NCBI GenBank assembly: GCA_002394635.1 | Contig: DGUK01000061.1 | Span: forward strand, 1-32,611 | Reading direction: 5' to 3' | From: Faecalitalea sp. UBA4312 | GTDB taxonomy: Bacteria > Bacillota_I > Bacilli_A > Erysipelotrichales > Erysipelotrichaceae | DNA: 32,611 bases | Part shown: positions 15,035-24,008 of the stretch, piece by piece | Layout: each line of letters starts with the position of its first letter | How positions within the stretch are numbered: position 1 is the stretch's first letter | Translations under genes and position numbers: made by a program | The notes under the pieces: model-generated | Databases searched by the model: none | Seen by the model: only the letters and a program-made list of their open reading frames with translations | Told to the model about the DNA's origin: nothing

Positions 15035-15712
15035 CTATTCGTAAAGAATACCATCTTCGATGATCTGATGAACTAAAACGGACAATTGAGCTTCTGTCAA
15101 TTCTTTGTATTCTTCATATGATATTGGATTATGATAGGTGATGGAAAGATCCTTTCCTTTATACTTTGTATCGATACAATAGGAATGATTTAATGTGATA
15201 GGTACAATGGGCACCTTTGCCATATAGGCCAGCTGCAATGATTTTGGCTTGAATGGATTCATCGCATCTTGTTTGGAGCGTGTTCCTTCTGGAAAGATCA
15301 ATACGATCTGTCCTTTTTTTAAACGACGAAGCGCTTCTCTCAACATATAAATATTCCCTTCCTTGGTGTCTCTGTCAAACAGGATCGTTTCGATATTCCT
15401 TGCCCAGCGTCCGATGACCGGCAGCTTACCAGCCCCTTCCTTGGCTATGAAGTATACCGGTTGATTGCATGAAGCCATCACAAGCACCGGATCAAGCGTT
15501 CCTTGATGATTTGATACCAACAAACACCCTTTTTCAGGAATATTCGATCGTCCCCAGACAGTGAAGGTCATACCAATCCGCTTTAACACCTTTTGGGCCC
15601 ATTGTCGGCAGCGTTTATATGCTTGATTGGTCTTTCGTTTTGAATAAACGAAAGAAGATCCCCAGGCTTGTGGCAATAAAGGCAGACATCTTCCGATTCG
15701 TATCCAGTTCAT
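15035..15712 (-). CDS. plsC: 1-acyl-sn-glycerol-3-phosphate acyltransferase
   Basis: A 225-residue membrane-associated acyltransferase that adds the second acyl chain to make phosphatidic acid. The catalytic NHxxxxD box is NHQGTLD (about 68-74) and the glycerophosphate-binding FPEGTRS box is present near 140. The length fits PlsC. Its ATG overlaps the acpS stop by four bases, and it ends the fab operon before a terminator, so chain synthesis and its use in phospholipid are transcribed together. Confidence 0.92.
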   Translation of the reverse strand: MNWIRIGRCLPLLPQAWGSSFVYSKRKTNQAYKRCRQWAQKVLKRIGMTFTVWGRSNIPEKGCLLVSNHQGTLDPVLVMASCNQPVYFIAKEGAGKLPVIGRWARNIETILFDRDTKEGNIYMLREALRRLKKGQIVLIFPEGTRSKQDAMNPFKPKSLQLAYMAKVPIVPITLNHSYCIDTKYKGKDLSITYHNPISYEEYKELTEAQLSVLVHQIIEDGILYE

Positions 15713-16044
15713 TCATACTCTCTTTCTACAAGGGCATAGCCAATCGCATATTCTTTCTCATGGGAAATGCTCAGATGGATCTCGTAACCCCCTATATGGA
15801 TTGCCGGCTTTCCTTTGGAATCCGGCAGGATCTCCAAAGATTTCATAGATACAGGAATATCCAGCGCTTTGATCAACGCTTCCTTGGCCGCAAAGCGTCC
15901 GGCCAGAAATGTTCGCTGCCGGCTTTGTTGAAAAGAGCTATAAAGCACTTGTTCTCTTTGGGTCAGGATCCGTTCTTTCCATTGATTCTGCCGCTCTTTA
16001 AACCGATCGATCTGCACAATGTCACAGCCAATGCCCACGATCAT
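15709..16044 (-). CDS. acpS: Holo-[acyl-carrier-protein] synthase
   Basis: A 111-residue protein that transfers 4'-phosphopantetheine from CoA to the Ser of AcpP. The N-terminal GIGCDIVQIDRF contains the Mg2+ ligand D8, and FAAKEALIKAL contains K54 and E55. The start is at 16044, where ATGA overlaps the fabZ stop and GAGAGGA lies upstream; a longer frame to 16083 would add 13 residues unlike the family. Having acpS inside the same operon as its substrate gene acpP is sensible but not universal. Confidence 0.95.
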   Translation of the reverse strand: MIVGIGCDIVQIDRFKERQNQWKERILTQREQVLYSSFQQSRQRTFLAGRFAAKEALIKALDIPVSMKSLEILPDSKGKPAIHIGGYEIHLSISHEKEYAIGYALVEREYE

Positions 16045-16478
16045 GTATCCTCTCCCAAAGCACACATGATTTCGCCCTGACACACACGTTTTCCTTTCAC
16101 GGTAGCTTCCACTTTCGCAAAATAGATCGACATCCGTTGACGGGTCATCTCTACATAGAGTTCCAGTTGGTCTCCTGGAATCACCGGACGGTAAAAACGC
16201 ATATGGTTGATGCCGGCCAAATAACCGATCTTTCCTTTGTTTTGGGGCTCGGTCATCAGTAAAACACAGCCGGTCTGTGCCAGAGCTTCCACAATCAAAA
16301 CACCGGGAAACACGTGTTTTTGGGGAAAATGGCCTAAAAACGGGTATTCGTTCACCGATACATTCTTAATGCCTTTGATGGTCTTTTTTTCCTGGTCGAT
16401 TTCTTCGATTCCATCCACATACAGAAATGGAAAACGATGGGGAATGATTGCCTGTATTTCATTGGTATTATAAATCAT
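16041..16478 (-). CDS. fabZ: 3-hydroxyacyl-[acyl-carrier-protein] dehydratase FabZ
   Basis: A 145-residue hotdog-fold dehydratase. The catalytic His is in IPHRFPFLYVD (H14) and the Glu in GVLIVEALAQTG (E64). The start is at 16478: the upstream in-frame ATG at 16496 would place the ribosome site GGGGGAGG inside the protein. It overlaps the fabF stop by four bases. It is the only dehydratase in the operon. Whether it also isomerises the C10 intermediate, as enterococcal FabN does, cannot be read from sequence. Confidence 0.96.
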   Translation of the reverse strand: MIYNTNEIQAIIPHRFPFLYVDGIEEIDQEKKTIKGIKNVSVNEYPFLGHFPQKHVFPGVLIVEALAQTGCVLLMTEPQNKGKIGYLAGINHMRFYRPVIPGDQLELYVEMTRQRMSIYFAKVEATVKGKRVCQGEIMCALGEDT

Positions 16479-17716
16479 AGATCCTCCCCCTTCCATTTCT
16501 TAAAGATCAAAGAAGCGTTGTGTCCTCCAAAACCGAAGGAATTGTTCATGACCACATCCAGATCTTTTTTACGATGCTCGGTCATGACCACATCCAGATT
16601 ACATTCTTCGTCTTTGTTTTGTAAATTCAAGGTCATCGGAATCGTATTGTGGTGCATGGACAAGAGACACAGCACCGATTCAACCGCGCCGCTGGCCCCC
16701 AGACAATGACCGGTATATGATTTCGTACTGGAAATCGGAATACTGGTACTGACAGAGCCGAATACAGAGCGAATGGCTAAAATTTCCATGCGGTCATTTA
16801 AGGACGTGCTGGTTCCGTGTGCATTGATATAATCCATTTGTTCCAACGAGATCTTTGCTTCCTTTACAGCCTGTTTCATCGCTTTGGCTGCCCCGGCACC
16901 ATCTTCCAAAGGCGCTGTAATATGATGGGCATCGCAGGTTGATCCATAGCCGATGATCTCCCCATAGATCTTTGCGTTTCTGCTAATCGCATGCTTATAC
17001 TCCTCCAGTATCAGAATTCCGGCTCCTTCCCCCATCACAAACCCGCTTCGTTCCTTGTCAAAAGGGATCGAAGCCCGGTTTGGATCCGTACCGGTATGCA
17101 GTGCGCGCATGGATTGAAAGCCAGCCACGGATAACGGTGTTATAGAGGCTTCGCTGCCTCCGGCTACGATACAGTCTTCTAAGCCCTGGCTGATGCGATG
17201 AAAGGCTTCTCCAATAGCGTTGGTTCCTGAGGCACAGGCAGTCACAATCGACTGACAGTTGCCCTGGGCCTGCAGATCAATGGCTACAGAACCCGCAGCC
17301 AAATTGATCAGGCTCATTGGAATAAAATAGGGAGACACTCTGGATGGGCCTCTATCCTTCAGAGCATTTTCACATTTTTCGATGGTTTCGATCCCTCCGA
17401 TACCGGAGCCAATCATCACACCGACACGGTCCATATCCATTCGATTGCTAGACAATCCGCTATCCTGCCATGCCTGATGGCTGGCAATCCGGGCAAACTG
17501 CACAAAGCGGTCATTAAAGCGAAAATCTCGCGGAGTAAAAGGATGTATGTCCAGATCTTTGACCTGAGCAGCCAGTTTCACTTTATATGCTTCCGTATCA
17601 AAATGATCGATCGTCCTTATGCCCGAGCGACCTTGTTCAATGGATTGCCAGGCATCTTCGATCGTATTTCCGATTGGACTGACCAATCCCATTCCGGTAA
17701 TCAAAACTCGTCTCAT
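16475..17716 (-). CDS. fabF: Beta-ketoacyl-[acyl-carrier-protein] synthase II
   Basis: A 413-residue thiolase-fold elongating condensing enzyme. The catalytic triad is complete: C161 in TACASGTNA, H300 in NAHGTST, and H337 in SYTGHCLGA. NSFGFGGHN is near the C-terminus. The start is at 17716 with AGGAGG seven bases upstream, eight bases after fabG; the frame open to 17836 adds 40 unrelated residues and is not used. It is the only elongating synthase in the operon, so it must handle both saturated and, if present, unsaturated chains. Confidence 0.97.
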   Translation of the reverse strand: MRRVLITGMGLVSPIGNTIEDAWQSIEQGRSGIRTIDHFDTEAYKVKLAAQVKDLDIHPFTPRDFRFNDRFVQFARIASHQAWQDSGLSSNRMDMDRVGVMIGSGIGGIETIEKCENALKDRGPSRVSPYFIPMSLINLAAGSVAIDLQAQGNCQSIVTACASGTNAIGEAFHRISQGLEDCIVAGGSEASITPLSVAGFQSMRALHTGTDPNRASIPFDKERSGFVMGEGAGILILEEYKHAISRNAKIYGEIIGYGSTCDAHHITAPLEDGAGAAKAMKQAVKEAKISLEQMDYINAHGTSTSLNDRMEILAIRSVFGSVSTSIPISSTKSYTGHCLGASGAVESVLCLLSMHHNTIPMTLNLQNKDEECNLDVVMTEHRKKDLDVVMNNSFGFGGHNASLIFKKWKGEDL

Positions 17717-17724
17717 ACATCCTC

Positions 17725-18453
17725 CTACATGCACATACCACCGTCCACATGGAGTACGTGGCCGGTAATATATTGACTGTTCGCTAAAAAGTAGACAGCT
17801 TGAGCTACATCTTGTGGTTTTCCTGCCTGTTTCCATGGAATTTGAGCAATCATCGCATTCCTAACACTGTCGCTGAGAGCCAGGGTCATATCGGTGGTGA
17901 TAAATCCCGGGGCAACCGCATTGACACAAATATGCCTTGAAGCAAGTTCTCTGGCCAATGATTTGGTCAGACCGATGACACCGGCTTTGCTGCTGGCATA
18001 GTTGGTCTGACCGGCATTTCCAGAGATTCCGGCTACACTGGACAGATTAACTATGCTCCCGCTTTTTTGTCGCAGCATGATACGACTAGCCTGCTGACAA
18101 CATAAAAACGTCCCTTTTAAATTAATGTCGATCACATCGGTAAAGTCTTTTTCCTTCATACGCAGAAACAAACCGTCACGCGTAATACCGGCATTATTGA
18201 CCAATACATCCAGCCGTCCATATCGATCCATGATCGTATCAAACATTTCTTTGACGTCTTGGGCATTGGATACATCCCCTTTTATCATCATAGAATTCGG
18301 TTGAAGAGATCTGATTTGCTGGCATGCAGTTTGAGCCGCCTGTTCGTTGCCTTGATAGTTGATGACAACATCATAGCCATGGTGGGCAAAATACAGACCA
18401 ATAGCCTTTCCGATCCCTCGGCTTCCACCGGTGACGAGCACAACCTTATTCAT
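17725..18453 (-). CDS. fabG: 3-oxoacyl-[acyl-carrier-protein] reductase FabG
   Basis: A 242-residue NADPH-dependent short-chain dehydrogenase that reduces the keto-acyl-ACP. The cofactor loop is VTGGSRGIGKAIG (7-19), NNAG is at 86-89, and the catalytic residues are S139 region, Y152 and K156 (NYASSKAG). It ends with the HVDGGM stretch typical of FabG. The start overlaps the fabD end by eight bases. Its place between fabD and fabF settles it as FabG rather than another SDR. Confidence 0.96.
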   Translation of the reverse strand: MNKVVLVTGGSRGIGKAIGLYFAHHGYDVVINYQGNEQAAQTACQQIRSLQPNSMMIKGDVSNAQDVKEMFDTIMDRYGRLDVLVNNAGITRDGLFLRMKEKDFTDVIDINLKGTFLCCQQASRIMLRQKSGSIVNLSSVAGISGNAGQTNYASSKAGVIGLTKSLARELASRHICVNAVAPGFITTDMTLALSDSVRNAMIAQIPWKQAGKPQDVAQAVYFLANSQYITGHVLHVDGGMCM

Positions 18454-19372
18454 GTTTCCACTCCTTTTTTAATGCCAAAAAGTCTTCAAAGGTATTGATG
18501 CTGAAGATCTTGACATTTTTATCTGTTGCTTTGACAAATTTGCTTAAGGCATGCCCAGGTCCGATCTCAATGAACGTATCGACACCCTTGTCTAACATCG
18601 TTTGGATCGACTGAGCAAAACGGACACTGCTTTTGATCTGGCGAATCAACAATTCTTTGATCTCCGTTGTTTCGATTTGACCTGTGACATTAAAGATGAC
18701 CGGGATCCGGCATGGTTGAAGTGGTACATCCTTCAATACATCCGCCAGTTTTTCACTGGCCGGTATCATCAACGGTGAATGAAATGCACCGGCAACCGAT
18801 AATGGGATCATACGTCGGATCCCGTGTTTTTTCAGCAGTTCCCGAGCTTTTTCCAAGGCCGGCTGGGTAGCTGATAAAACCACCTGATTCGGACTGTTAT
18901 AGTTGGCAATCACACAAAAATCTTCCCCCTGGCTAACAGAATCACAAACCGCCTGGATGGTTTCGATATCCTTGTCCAATACGGCCATCATTCGGCTGTT
19001 TTTTCCTTTCAGGGCTTCAGCCATGATCAGACCTCTTTGCCGGACAACCGTTAAACTGTCATCCAAAGATAAAGCTCCGGCATAAGTCAAAGCTGAATAT
19101 TCTCCCAGGCTCAATCCAGCCACATAATCCGGTTGGATCCCCAGATCTGACACACAGGCAGCAATTGCTAATGAAGTAGCCAGAATGGCACATTGTGTGT
19201 ACGCGGTATCATTCAAAGCCTCTTCAGGTCCCTGAAAACAGACCCGTTTTAAATCAAAATCCAAATGTATGGAATTATATACATGACGTGCCAGCTTCAT
19301 CTTCTGATAAAAATCCTGGCCCATACCAACATATTGGGAACCTTGTCCCGCAAACAAAAAACCAACTTTCAT
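18446..19372 (-). CDS. fabD: Malonyl-CoA:ACP transacylase
   Basis: A 308-residue enzyme that moves malonyl from CoA to AcpP. FAGQGSQ is at 7-13, the nucleophile is S88 in GLSLGEYSAL, and the partner His is H198 in AGAFHSPLM. Its ATG overlaps the stop of the upstream flavoenzyme gene by four bases. Nothing is unusual about it. Confidence 0.97.
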   Translation of the reverse strand: MKVGFLFAGQGSQYVGMGQDFYQKMKLARHVYNSIHLDFDLKRVCFQGPEEALNDTAYTQCAILATSLAIAACVSDLGIQPDYVAGLSLGEYSALTYAGALSLDDSLTVVRQRGLIMAEALKGKNSRMMAVLDKDIETIQAVCDSVSQGEDFCVIANYNSPNQVVLSATQPALEKARELLKKHGIRRMIPLSVAGAFHSPLMIPASEKLADVLKDVPLQPCRIPVIFNVTGQIETTEIKELLIRQIKSSVRFAQSIQTMLDKGVDTFIEIGPGHALSKFVKATDKNVKIFSINTFEDFLALKKEWKHE

Positions 19373-20424
19373 TCTTGTATTCCTTTCGTTAGTTCTTCCA
19401 TCAATTCGTGAACGCTCATCATTTGACGGATCCGTCCAACATTTTTTCCGGCAAAGACCAGTCCCTGACTGATGTTGCCCTTTACTGCTTCAATCAAAGC
19501 CTGCGTAATACAGTATGGTGTTGTCTTCGGATCACAGGATTTCAAGCATCGGATACAGCGGGTCACAGGATTTTTTTTATGATCCAGCCATTCATTTTTT
19601 ATAGCTCTTCCCGGTAGCCCGGCCGGACTGTCGATAATAGCCACATCGTTAGGACCGGCTTTAAGAATGGCATCCTTAAAAGCCGGATGAGCATCACATT
19701 CATACGTCGCAATAAACCGTGACCCAATCTGCACACCGGCTGCACCGCAAGCCATAACCTCGGTAATATCGTGGTGGTTAAAGATGCCCCCAGCTGCAAA
19801 GACAGGGATATGCATGCGATATTTTTTTTCAAACCATGCCAGCATTTCCCTTACCTCAATTACAATATCTTTGACAGCCTTGTAGGTATAGCTAAGAAGC
19901 TCATCCTTTTTAAAACCCAGATGACCCCCGGCCTCGGCACCTTCAATAACGATAAAATCCGGCATTCTCTTATACCGTCGATCCCACATTTTCAATAAGA
20001 TGTTACCAGCTTTGGCACTGGAAATGATCGGCGCTATCAAACTGGTCCCTTCCGGTACATACGCTGGCAGAGATAAAGGCAGACCGGCACCACTGATGAT
20101 CGCATCATAGCCACATTGCACACTGGTGCGAACATATTCTTCATAATTACGGGCAGCCACCATAATATTGACACCTAAGAGTCCTTCTTTGCCGATTTGG
20201 CGTGCCTTATCCGCCTCAATGGCCAAGGCTTTTCGATTACAACCAATTGGATCCTGATAAAAATCCGGATCGGCATAACCGGGATGCGCTGCACTGATGA
20301 CCCCCATTCCGCCGTCTTTCATGACATGGCCAGCTAGGTTGCCCAAGGAAATACCTACACCCATTCCCCCTTGGATAATGGGAACTTTCAATTGTTTATG
20401 ACGCAGGCATACTGGTTTTAACAT
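19369..20424 (-). CDS. NMO/FabK-superfamily flavoenzyme with four-Cys cluster motif (FabX-like candidate)
   Basis: A 351-residue FMN-dependent TIM-barrel protein of the nitronate monooxygenase/FabK superfamily, and a second member beside fabK. The N-terminus has IIQGGMGVGIS (16-26), and the conserved His is H168 in EGAEAGGHLGF. AAGGI and the phosphate-loop-like VQIGSRFI (231-238) follow. Unlike FabK, it has a C-terminal C290-x2-C293-x3-C297-x7-C305 pattern (RCIRCLKSCDPKTTPYC) that looks like an iron-sulfur site. The known NMO-type enzyme with such a cluster in fatty-acid synthesis is Helicobacter FabX, a dehydrogenase/isomerase that makes unsaturated chains. Its position inside the fab operon, with seven bases of overlap with fabK and four with fabD, supports a role in chain synthesis. 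Alternatives are a second enoyl reductase or a detoxifying nitronate oxidase. Confidence 0.8.
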   Translation of the reverse strand: MLKPVCLRHKQLKVPIIQGGMGVGISLGNLAGHVMKDGGMGVISAAHPGYADPDFYQDPIGCNRKALAIEADKARQIGKEGLLGVNIMVAARNYEEYVRTSVQCGYDAIISGAGLPLSLPAYVPEGTSLIAPIISSAKAGNILLKMWDRRYKRMPDFIVIEGAEAGGHLGFKKDELLSYTYKAVKDIVIEVREMLAWFEKKYRMHIPVFAAGGIFNHHDITEVMACGAAGVQIGSRFIATYECDAHPAFKDAILKAGPNDVAIIDSPAGLPGRAIKNEWLDHKKNPVTRCIRCLKSCDPKTTPYCITQALIEAVKGNISQGLVFAGKNVGRIRQMMSVHELMEELTKGIQE

Positions 20425-21362
20425 GGCAGATTCTCCATTTTTTCTTTGAGTTGATCAAACTGTCTTTCACTATCTTTCATGATTGAATCAAGTATGGACT
20501 GGGCCGGCTCGATTTTTTTACATAAGCCGGCGATCTGTCCCATCATGACAGAACCATATTTGATGTCCCCTGCATGGACCGCAGCCCGCAAAGACCCCAA
20601 GGTCAGCTTTTCCAGTTCTTCAAACGAACTACCTTTTTTTTCCAACGCAATATATTGCCGGCTCATTTCATTTTTTAAGATCCGGACCGGGCTGCCGATG
20701 TTTTGACCCGTGACGACCGTCGCTGTATCCGAAGCTCGTAAAACAGCTTGTTTGTATTTGTCGTGGATCGGGCATTCTTGTGCAGTCAACAACCGGGTAC
20801 CAATCTGTACACCCTGGGCTCCCAGTGCGAAAGCTGCATTCATGCCCCGACCATCCGCAATACCACCGGCAGCCACGACCGGAATGGAGACGGCATCCAC
20901 TACCTGCGGCAATAGAGCCATCGTTGTACTTTGGCCGATATGTCCCCCTGCTTCCATGCCTTCACAGATCAGAGCATCGGCTCCCGCTCTTTCCATTCGC
21001 CGGGCTAGGGCCACACTGGATACAATGGGGATCACCATACACTCACAGCGAGCCAGTTCAGACATATATACGCCTGGATTCCCCGCACCTAGTACAACCA
21101 CTGGAACCTTTAGTTCTATGACCAGATCAACAAGTTGGGCCGCCTGTGGATGGGTCACCATAATATTGACCGCAAATGGATTATGGGTTTTTCTGCGGCA
21201 TTCTTCAATTTCTTTTCGTGCCGTTTTAACATCCATTCCTCCTGTCGCAATGGTTCCCAAAGCCCCGCAGTTACTGAGAACAGCCGCAAAATTGCCATCT
21301 GTAATATTAGCCATCGCTCCCTGTATAATGGGATATTTTATATGTAATAAATCGTGTATCAT
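20418..21362 (-). CDS. fabK: Enoyl-[acyl-carrier-protein] reductase II (FMN-dependent)
   Basis: A 314-residue FMN enzyme for the last reduction of each elongation cycle, the triclosan-insensitive alternative to FabI. YPIIQGAMANI (10-20), the key H141 in EGMEAGGHIG, GGIADGRG and GVQIGTRLL are typical of FabK, and the length matches. No Cys cluster is seen, in contrast to its neighbour. The start is at 21362 with AGGATGG upstream; the longer frame to 21467 runs into fabH and begins with unrelated sequence. No fabI is seen in the window. Confidence 0.93.
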   Translation of the reverse strand: MIHDLLHIKYPIIQGAMANITDGNFAAVLSNCGALGTIATGGMDVKTARKEIEECRRKTHNPFAVNIMVTHPQAAQLVDLVIELKVPVVVLGAGNPGVYMSELARCECMVIPIVSSVALARRMERAGADALICEGMEAGGHIGQSTTMALLPQVVDAVSIPVVAAGGIADGRGMNAAFALGAQGVQIGTRLLTAQECPIHDKYKQAVLRASDTATVVTGQNIGSPVRILKNEMSRQYIALEKKGSSFEELEKLTLGSLRAAVHAGDIKYGSVMMGQIAGLCKKIEPAQSILDSIMKDSERQFDQLKEKMENLPC

Positions 21363-21373
21363 ACTTTTCCATC

Positions 21374-22336
21374 CTACCATTTCATAAATACAGCCCCACA
21401 AGTAAAGCCGGCCCCAAAGGCTACCATCACAATATTCATATCTGTACGAATCAGCCCTTGTTGGCATGCCTCGGATAACGCAATCGGAATGCTGGCAGCC
21501 GACGTATTCCCGTAGTTTTGTAAGTTTTTATAGATCTTTTCTTGTTCCAAGCCCAAATTTTTGGCCACACGGTCAATGATCCGTTCATTCGCCTGATGTG
21601 GTATCAGCCAGTCGATCTGTTCCAGACTTAAGTTCTGCTGTTCCATCAGATCTTTCACAGCCTTCGTCATGGTTTTTACCGCAAAGCGAAATACTTCACT
21701 GCCGGTCATATGCAAAGGACCTACATGATAATCCGTGATCCCGTCTTCGGTCATCAAAGGAACGGACTGTGCATACAAAGCCTTCTTAGTATCAGGATAA
21801 TAGCTAGCCAATCCGGCCATTGAACGTCCTTCTTCTTTTTGGACCAGGCAGGCGCCAGCTCCATCTCCGAACAATACACACGTTGTCCGATCGGACCAAT
21901 TTACGATCTTACTGAGAACTTCTGCTCCGATAACCAGGCCAACTTCTTTTTCCTGCAGCATCTTATCGGCAATCTGTAACGCATACAGAAAACCGGAACA
22001 AGCTCCGTTGACATCCAGGACAAGCACGTCCCCGGAAAGATCTAATTGTTGTGCCACCATACAACTGCACGAAGGCGTGATCTGATCAGCAGTGGCCGTT
22101 GCGATGATCACTAAGGAAATCTTATCCTTTTCAATATCAGCTTGATGTAATGCCATTTTTGATGCTTCTAAAGCCAGTTCACTGGTATTTTTATCCATTG
22201 AAACCGAACGAGCCCGAATGCCCGTGCGTGTGCGGATCCATTCATCCGTCGTATCCACAAACTTGGAAAGATCCTCGTTGGTTACCTTGTGACCCGATGT
22301 GGAATGCCCACATCCTAAAATACGGATCCCGCTCAT
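21374..22336 (-). CDS. fabH: Beta-ketoacyl-[acyl-carrier-protein] synthase III
   Basis: A 320-residue condensing enzyme that starts each chain from acyl-CoA and malonyl-ACP. The triad is C113 (NGACSGFLYAL), H247 (IPHQANERI) and N277 (NYGNTSAAS). The length and spacing match the family. The start overlaps the accA stop by four bases. FabH substrate choice (acetyl or branched) cannot be judged from sequence by eye. Confidence 0.97.
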   Translation of the reverse strand: MSGIRILGCGHSTSGHKVTNEDLSKFVDTTDEWIRTRTGIRARSVSMDKNTSELALEASKMALHQADIEKDKISLVIIATATADQITPSCSCMVAQQLDLSGDVLVLDVNGACSGFLYALQIADKMLQEKEVGLVIGAEVLSKIVNWSDRTTCVLFGDGAGACLVQKEEGRSMAGLASYYPDTKKALYAQSVPLMTEDGITDYHVGPLHMTGSEVFRFAVKTMTKAVKDLMEQQNLSLEQIDWLIPHQANERIIDRVAKNLGLEQEKIYKNLQNYGNTSAASIPIALSEACQQGLIRTDMNIVMVAFGAGFTCGAVFMKW

Positions 22337-23145
22337 AGCGGCACTCCCAGTTCGCGTATCTTTTTATACCGCTGCTCCAATAAAGCAGCGATCCGCTTTT
22401 TCTTCAAGCTCATAAGTGTATCCACCAGATGACGTCGCAAATCATTGGCCACCTTATAAAAATCTGCCTGTGCCCCCTTTTCCGGCTCCGGGATGATCGT
22501 ATCCACAAAGCCTTCCACTTTCAGATCTTCACTAGTCAAGCCCATGATCTCACTGGCCTTTTGTGCCAGACTTTCATCTTTCCAAAGAATGCTGGCAAAG
22601 CCTTCCGGAGACAGAATCGAATAGATGGCGTGTTCTAACATAATCAGATGATCGGCCACGCTAAAAGCTAGTGCACCTCCACTGCCTCCTTCCGATAATA
22701 CAATCCCTATGATCGGGGTTCGTAAATCAGAAAACTGATACAGACATTGCGCAATCGCCTCTGCTTGCCCACGTTCTTCCGCTCCCTTTCCGGGATATGC
22801 CCCCGGGGTGTCAATAAAAGTTACGATGGGACGATGAAACTTCTCTGCCTGTCTGGCCAGACGCAGTGCCTTCCGATAACCTTCCGGAGATACCATCCCG
22901 AATTTTTTTTCGATGTTTTCTTCTAACGTCGAACCTTTAGATTGGGCAATGATCGTCACCGGCATGCTTTCGATAAATCCGATCCCCCCGATTACAGCCG
23001 GGTCATCGCCATATTTCCGATCCCCATGTAACTCGATAAAGTCATTAAATAAGAAATGGATATAATCCTGTGCTTTAGGCCGGTCAGAATCTCGTGCCAG
23101 CTGCACTTTTTGCCAGGCATCCATTATATTGTATGGTTTACTCAT
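22333..23145 (-). CDS. accA: Acetyl-CoA carboxylase carboxyltransferase subunit alpha
   Basis: A 270-residue alpha subunit that, with AccD, moves the carboxyl group from biotin to acetyl-CoA. Family stretches include DYIHFLFNDFIELHGDR, then FGMVSPEGYRKALRL, the FIDTPGAYPG signature, and SEGGSGGALA forming the oxyanion region. At 270 residues it is the short Firmicute form, without the longer ends of the E. coli protein. It begins five bases after the accD stop. Confidence 0.96.
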   Translation of the reverse strand: MSKPYNIMDAWQKVQLARDSDRPKAQDYIHFLFNDFIELHGDRKYGDDPAVIGGIGFIESMPVTIIAQSKGSTLEENIEKKFGMVSPEGYRKALRLARQAEKFHRPIVTFIDTPGAYPGKGAEERGQAEAIAQCLYQFSDLRTPIIGIVLSEGGSGGALAFSVADHLIMLEHAIYSILSPEGFASILWKDESLAQKASEIMGLTSEDLKVEGFVDTIIPEPEKGAQADFYKVANDLRRHLVDTLMSLKKKRIAALLEQRYKKIRELGVPL

Positions 23146-23150
23146 CCCTT

Positions 23151-24008
23151 TTACGCTCCATGTATTCTCAATAAATTGGCTATTTGACGTTTACAGTCGC
23201 GACGAGCCACAATGGCGTCAATAAATCCCTTTTCCAACATGAACTCTGCCTTTTGAAATGAATCCGGCAATTGTTCATGGGTGGTATTCTCAATCACCCG
23301 TCGTCCCGCAAATCCAATCAAACAATCCGGTTCCGATAAAATAATGTCGGCCAGCATCGCAAAACTGGCACTGACCCCTCCAGTGGTCGGATTGGTCAAC
23401 AAGGAAATGTATAATCCTCCATGATTGTTAAACTGTTTTAAAGCAGCGCTCGTTTTTGCCATCTGGACTAATGACCGGATCCCCTCCTGCATACGAGCTC
23501 CTCCGCTTGTACAGCACAGGATCAAGGGCAGTTTCTTCCGATCGGCCAATTCGATCAGCCGGGTAATCTTTTCTCCGACCACGGTTCCCATGCTTCCCAT
23601 CATAAATGCGGAATCCATGATTCCGATTGCACAAGGAATCGATTCGATCCGAGCCAATCCGCACACAACAGCTTCCTTCAATCCGCTCTTGTTTTTTGCC
23701 CGATTAAGCTTTTGATCATAATCCGGAAACTCCACGTTTTTTGTGATCCAGTTTTTATCTATTTCTTTAAAGCTGCCGGCATCACATAAATGTTCGATCC
23801 GCTGTCGGACATGCATGGTAAAATGATGCCCGCAGACCGGACAGACATTATCATTCCTTTCAATGTCCTGTTTCACAAACGTCGAATGGCATTGTTCGCA
23901 TGTCACAAACGAACGATCCGGAATCTCTACAGACGGTTTTTGTTGTTTTCTGTATTTATGAAAAATGTTCAACTGTTCTTGTCTTCGCTTAAATAGGTTC
24001 ATTTCCAT
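23151..24008 (-). CDS. accD: Acetyl-CoA carboxylase carboxyltransferase subunit beta
   Basis: A 285-residue beta subunit. The N-terminal zinc ribbon is C37-x2-C40 and C56-x2-C59 (CEQC, CPVC), followed by the crotonase-like carboxyltransferase core with GARMQEG and TNPTTGGVSASFA. The start is at 24008 or at an ATG two codons later (24002): AAGGAG lies four and ten bases upstream of the two, and the second is slightly better placed. The gene overlaps the accC end by 20 bases. Confidence 0.96.
   Translation of the reverse strand: MEMNLFKRRQEQLNIFHKYRKQQKPSVEIPDRSFVTCEQCHSTFVKQDIERNDNVCPVCGHHFTMHVRQRIEHLCDAGSFKEIDKNWITKNVEFPDYDQKLNRAKNKSGLKEAVVCGLARIESIPCAIGIMDSAFMMGSMGTVVGEKITRLIELADRKKLPLILCCTSGGARMQEGIRSLVQMAKTSAALKQFNNHGGLYISLLTNPTTGGVSASFAMLADIILSEPDCLIGFAGRRVIENTTHEQLPDSFQKAEFMLEKGFIDAIVARRDCKRQIANLLRIHGA

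Noticed and set aside
20710..21387. 225-residue open frame on the plus strand opposite fabK
   Set aside because: It is the antisense shadow of a GC-richer coding region; the composition (Pro, Ala, Ser, Thr) is unnatural, there is no ribosome site, and fabK on the other strand has full family motifs.
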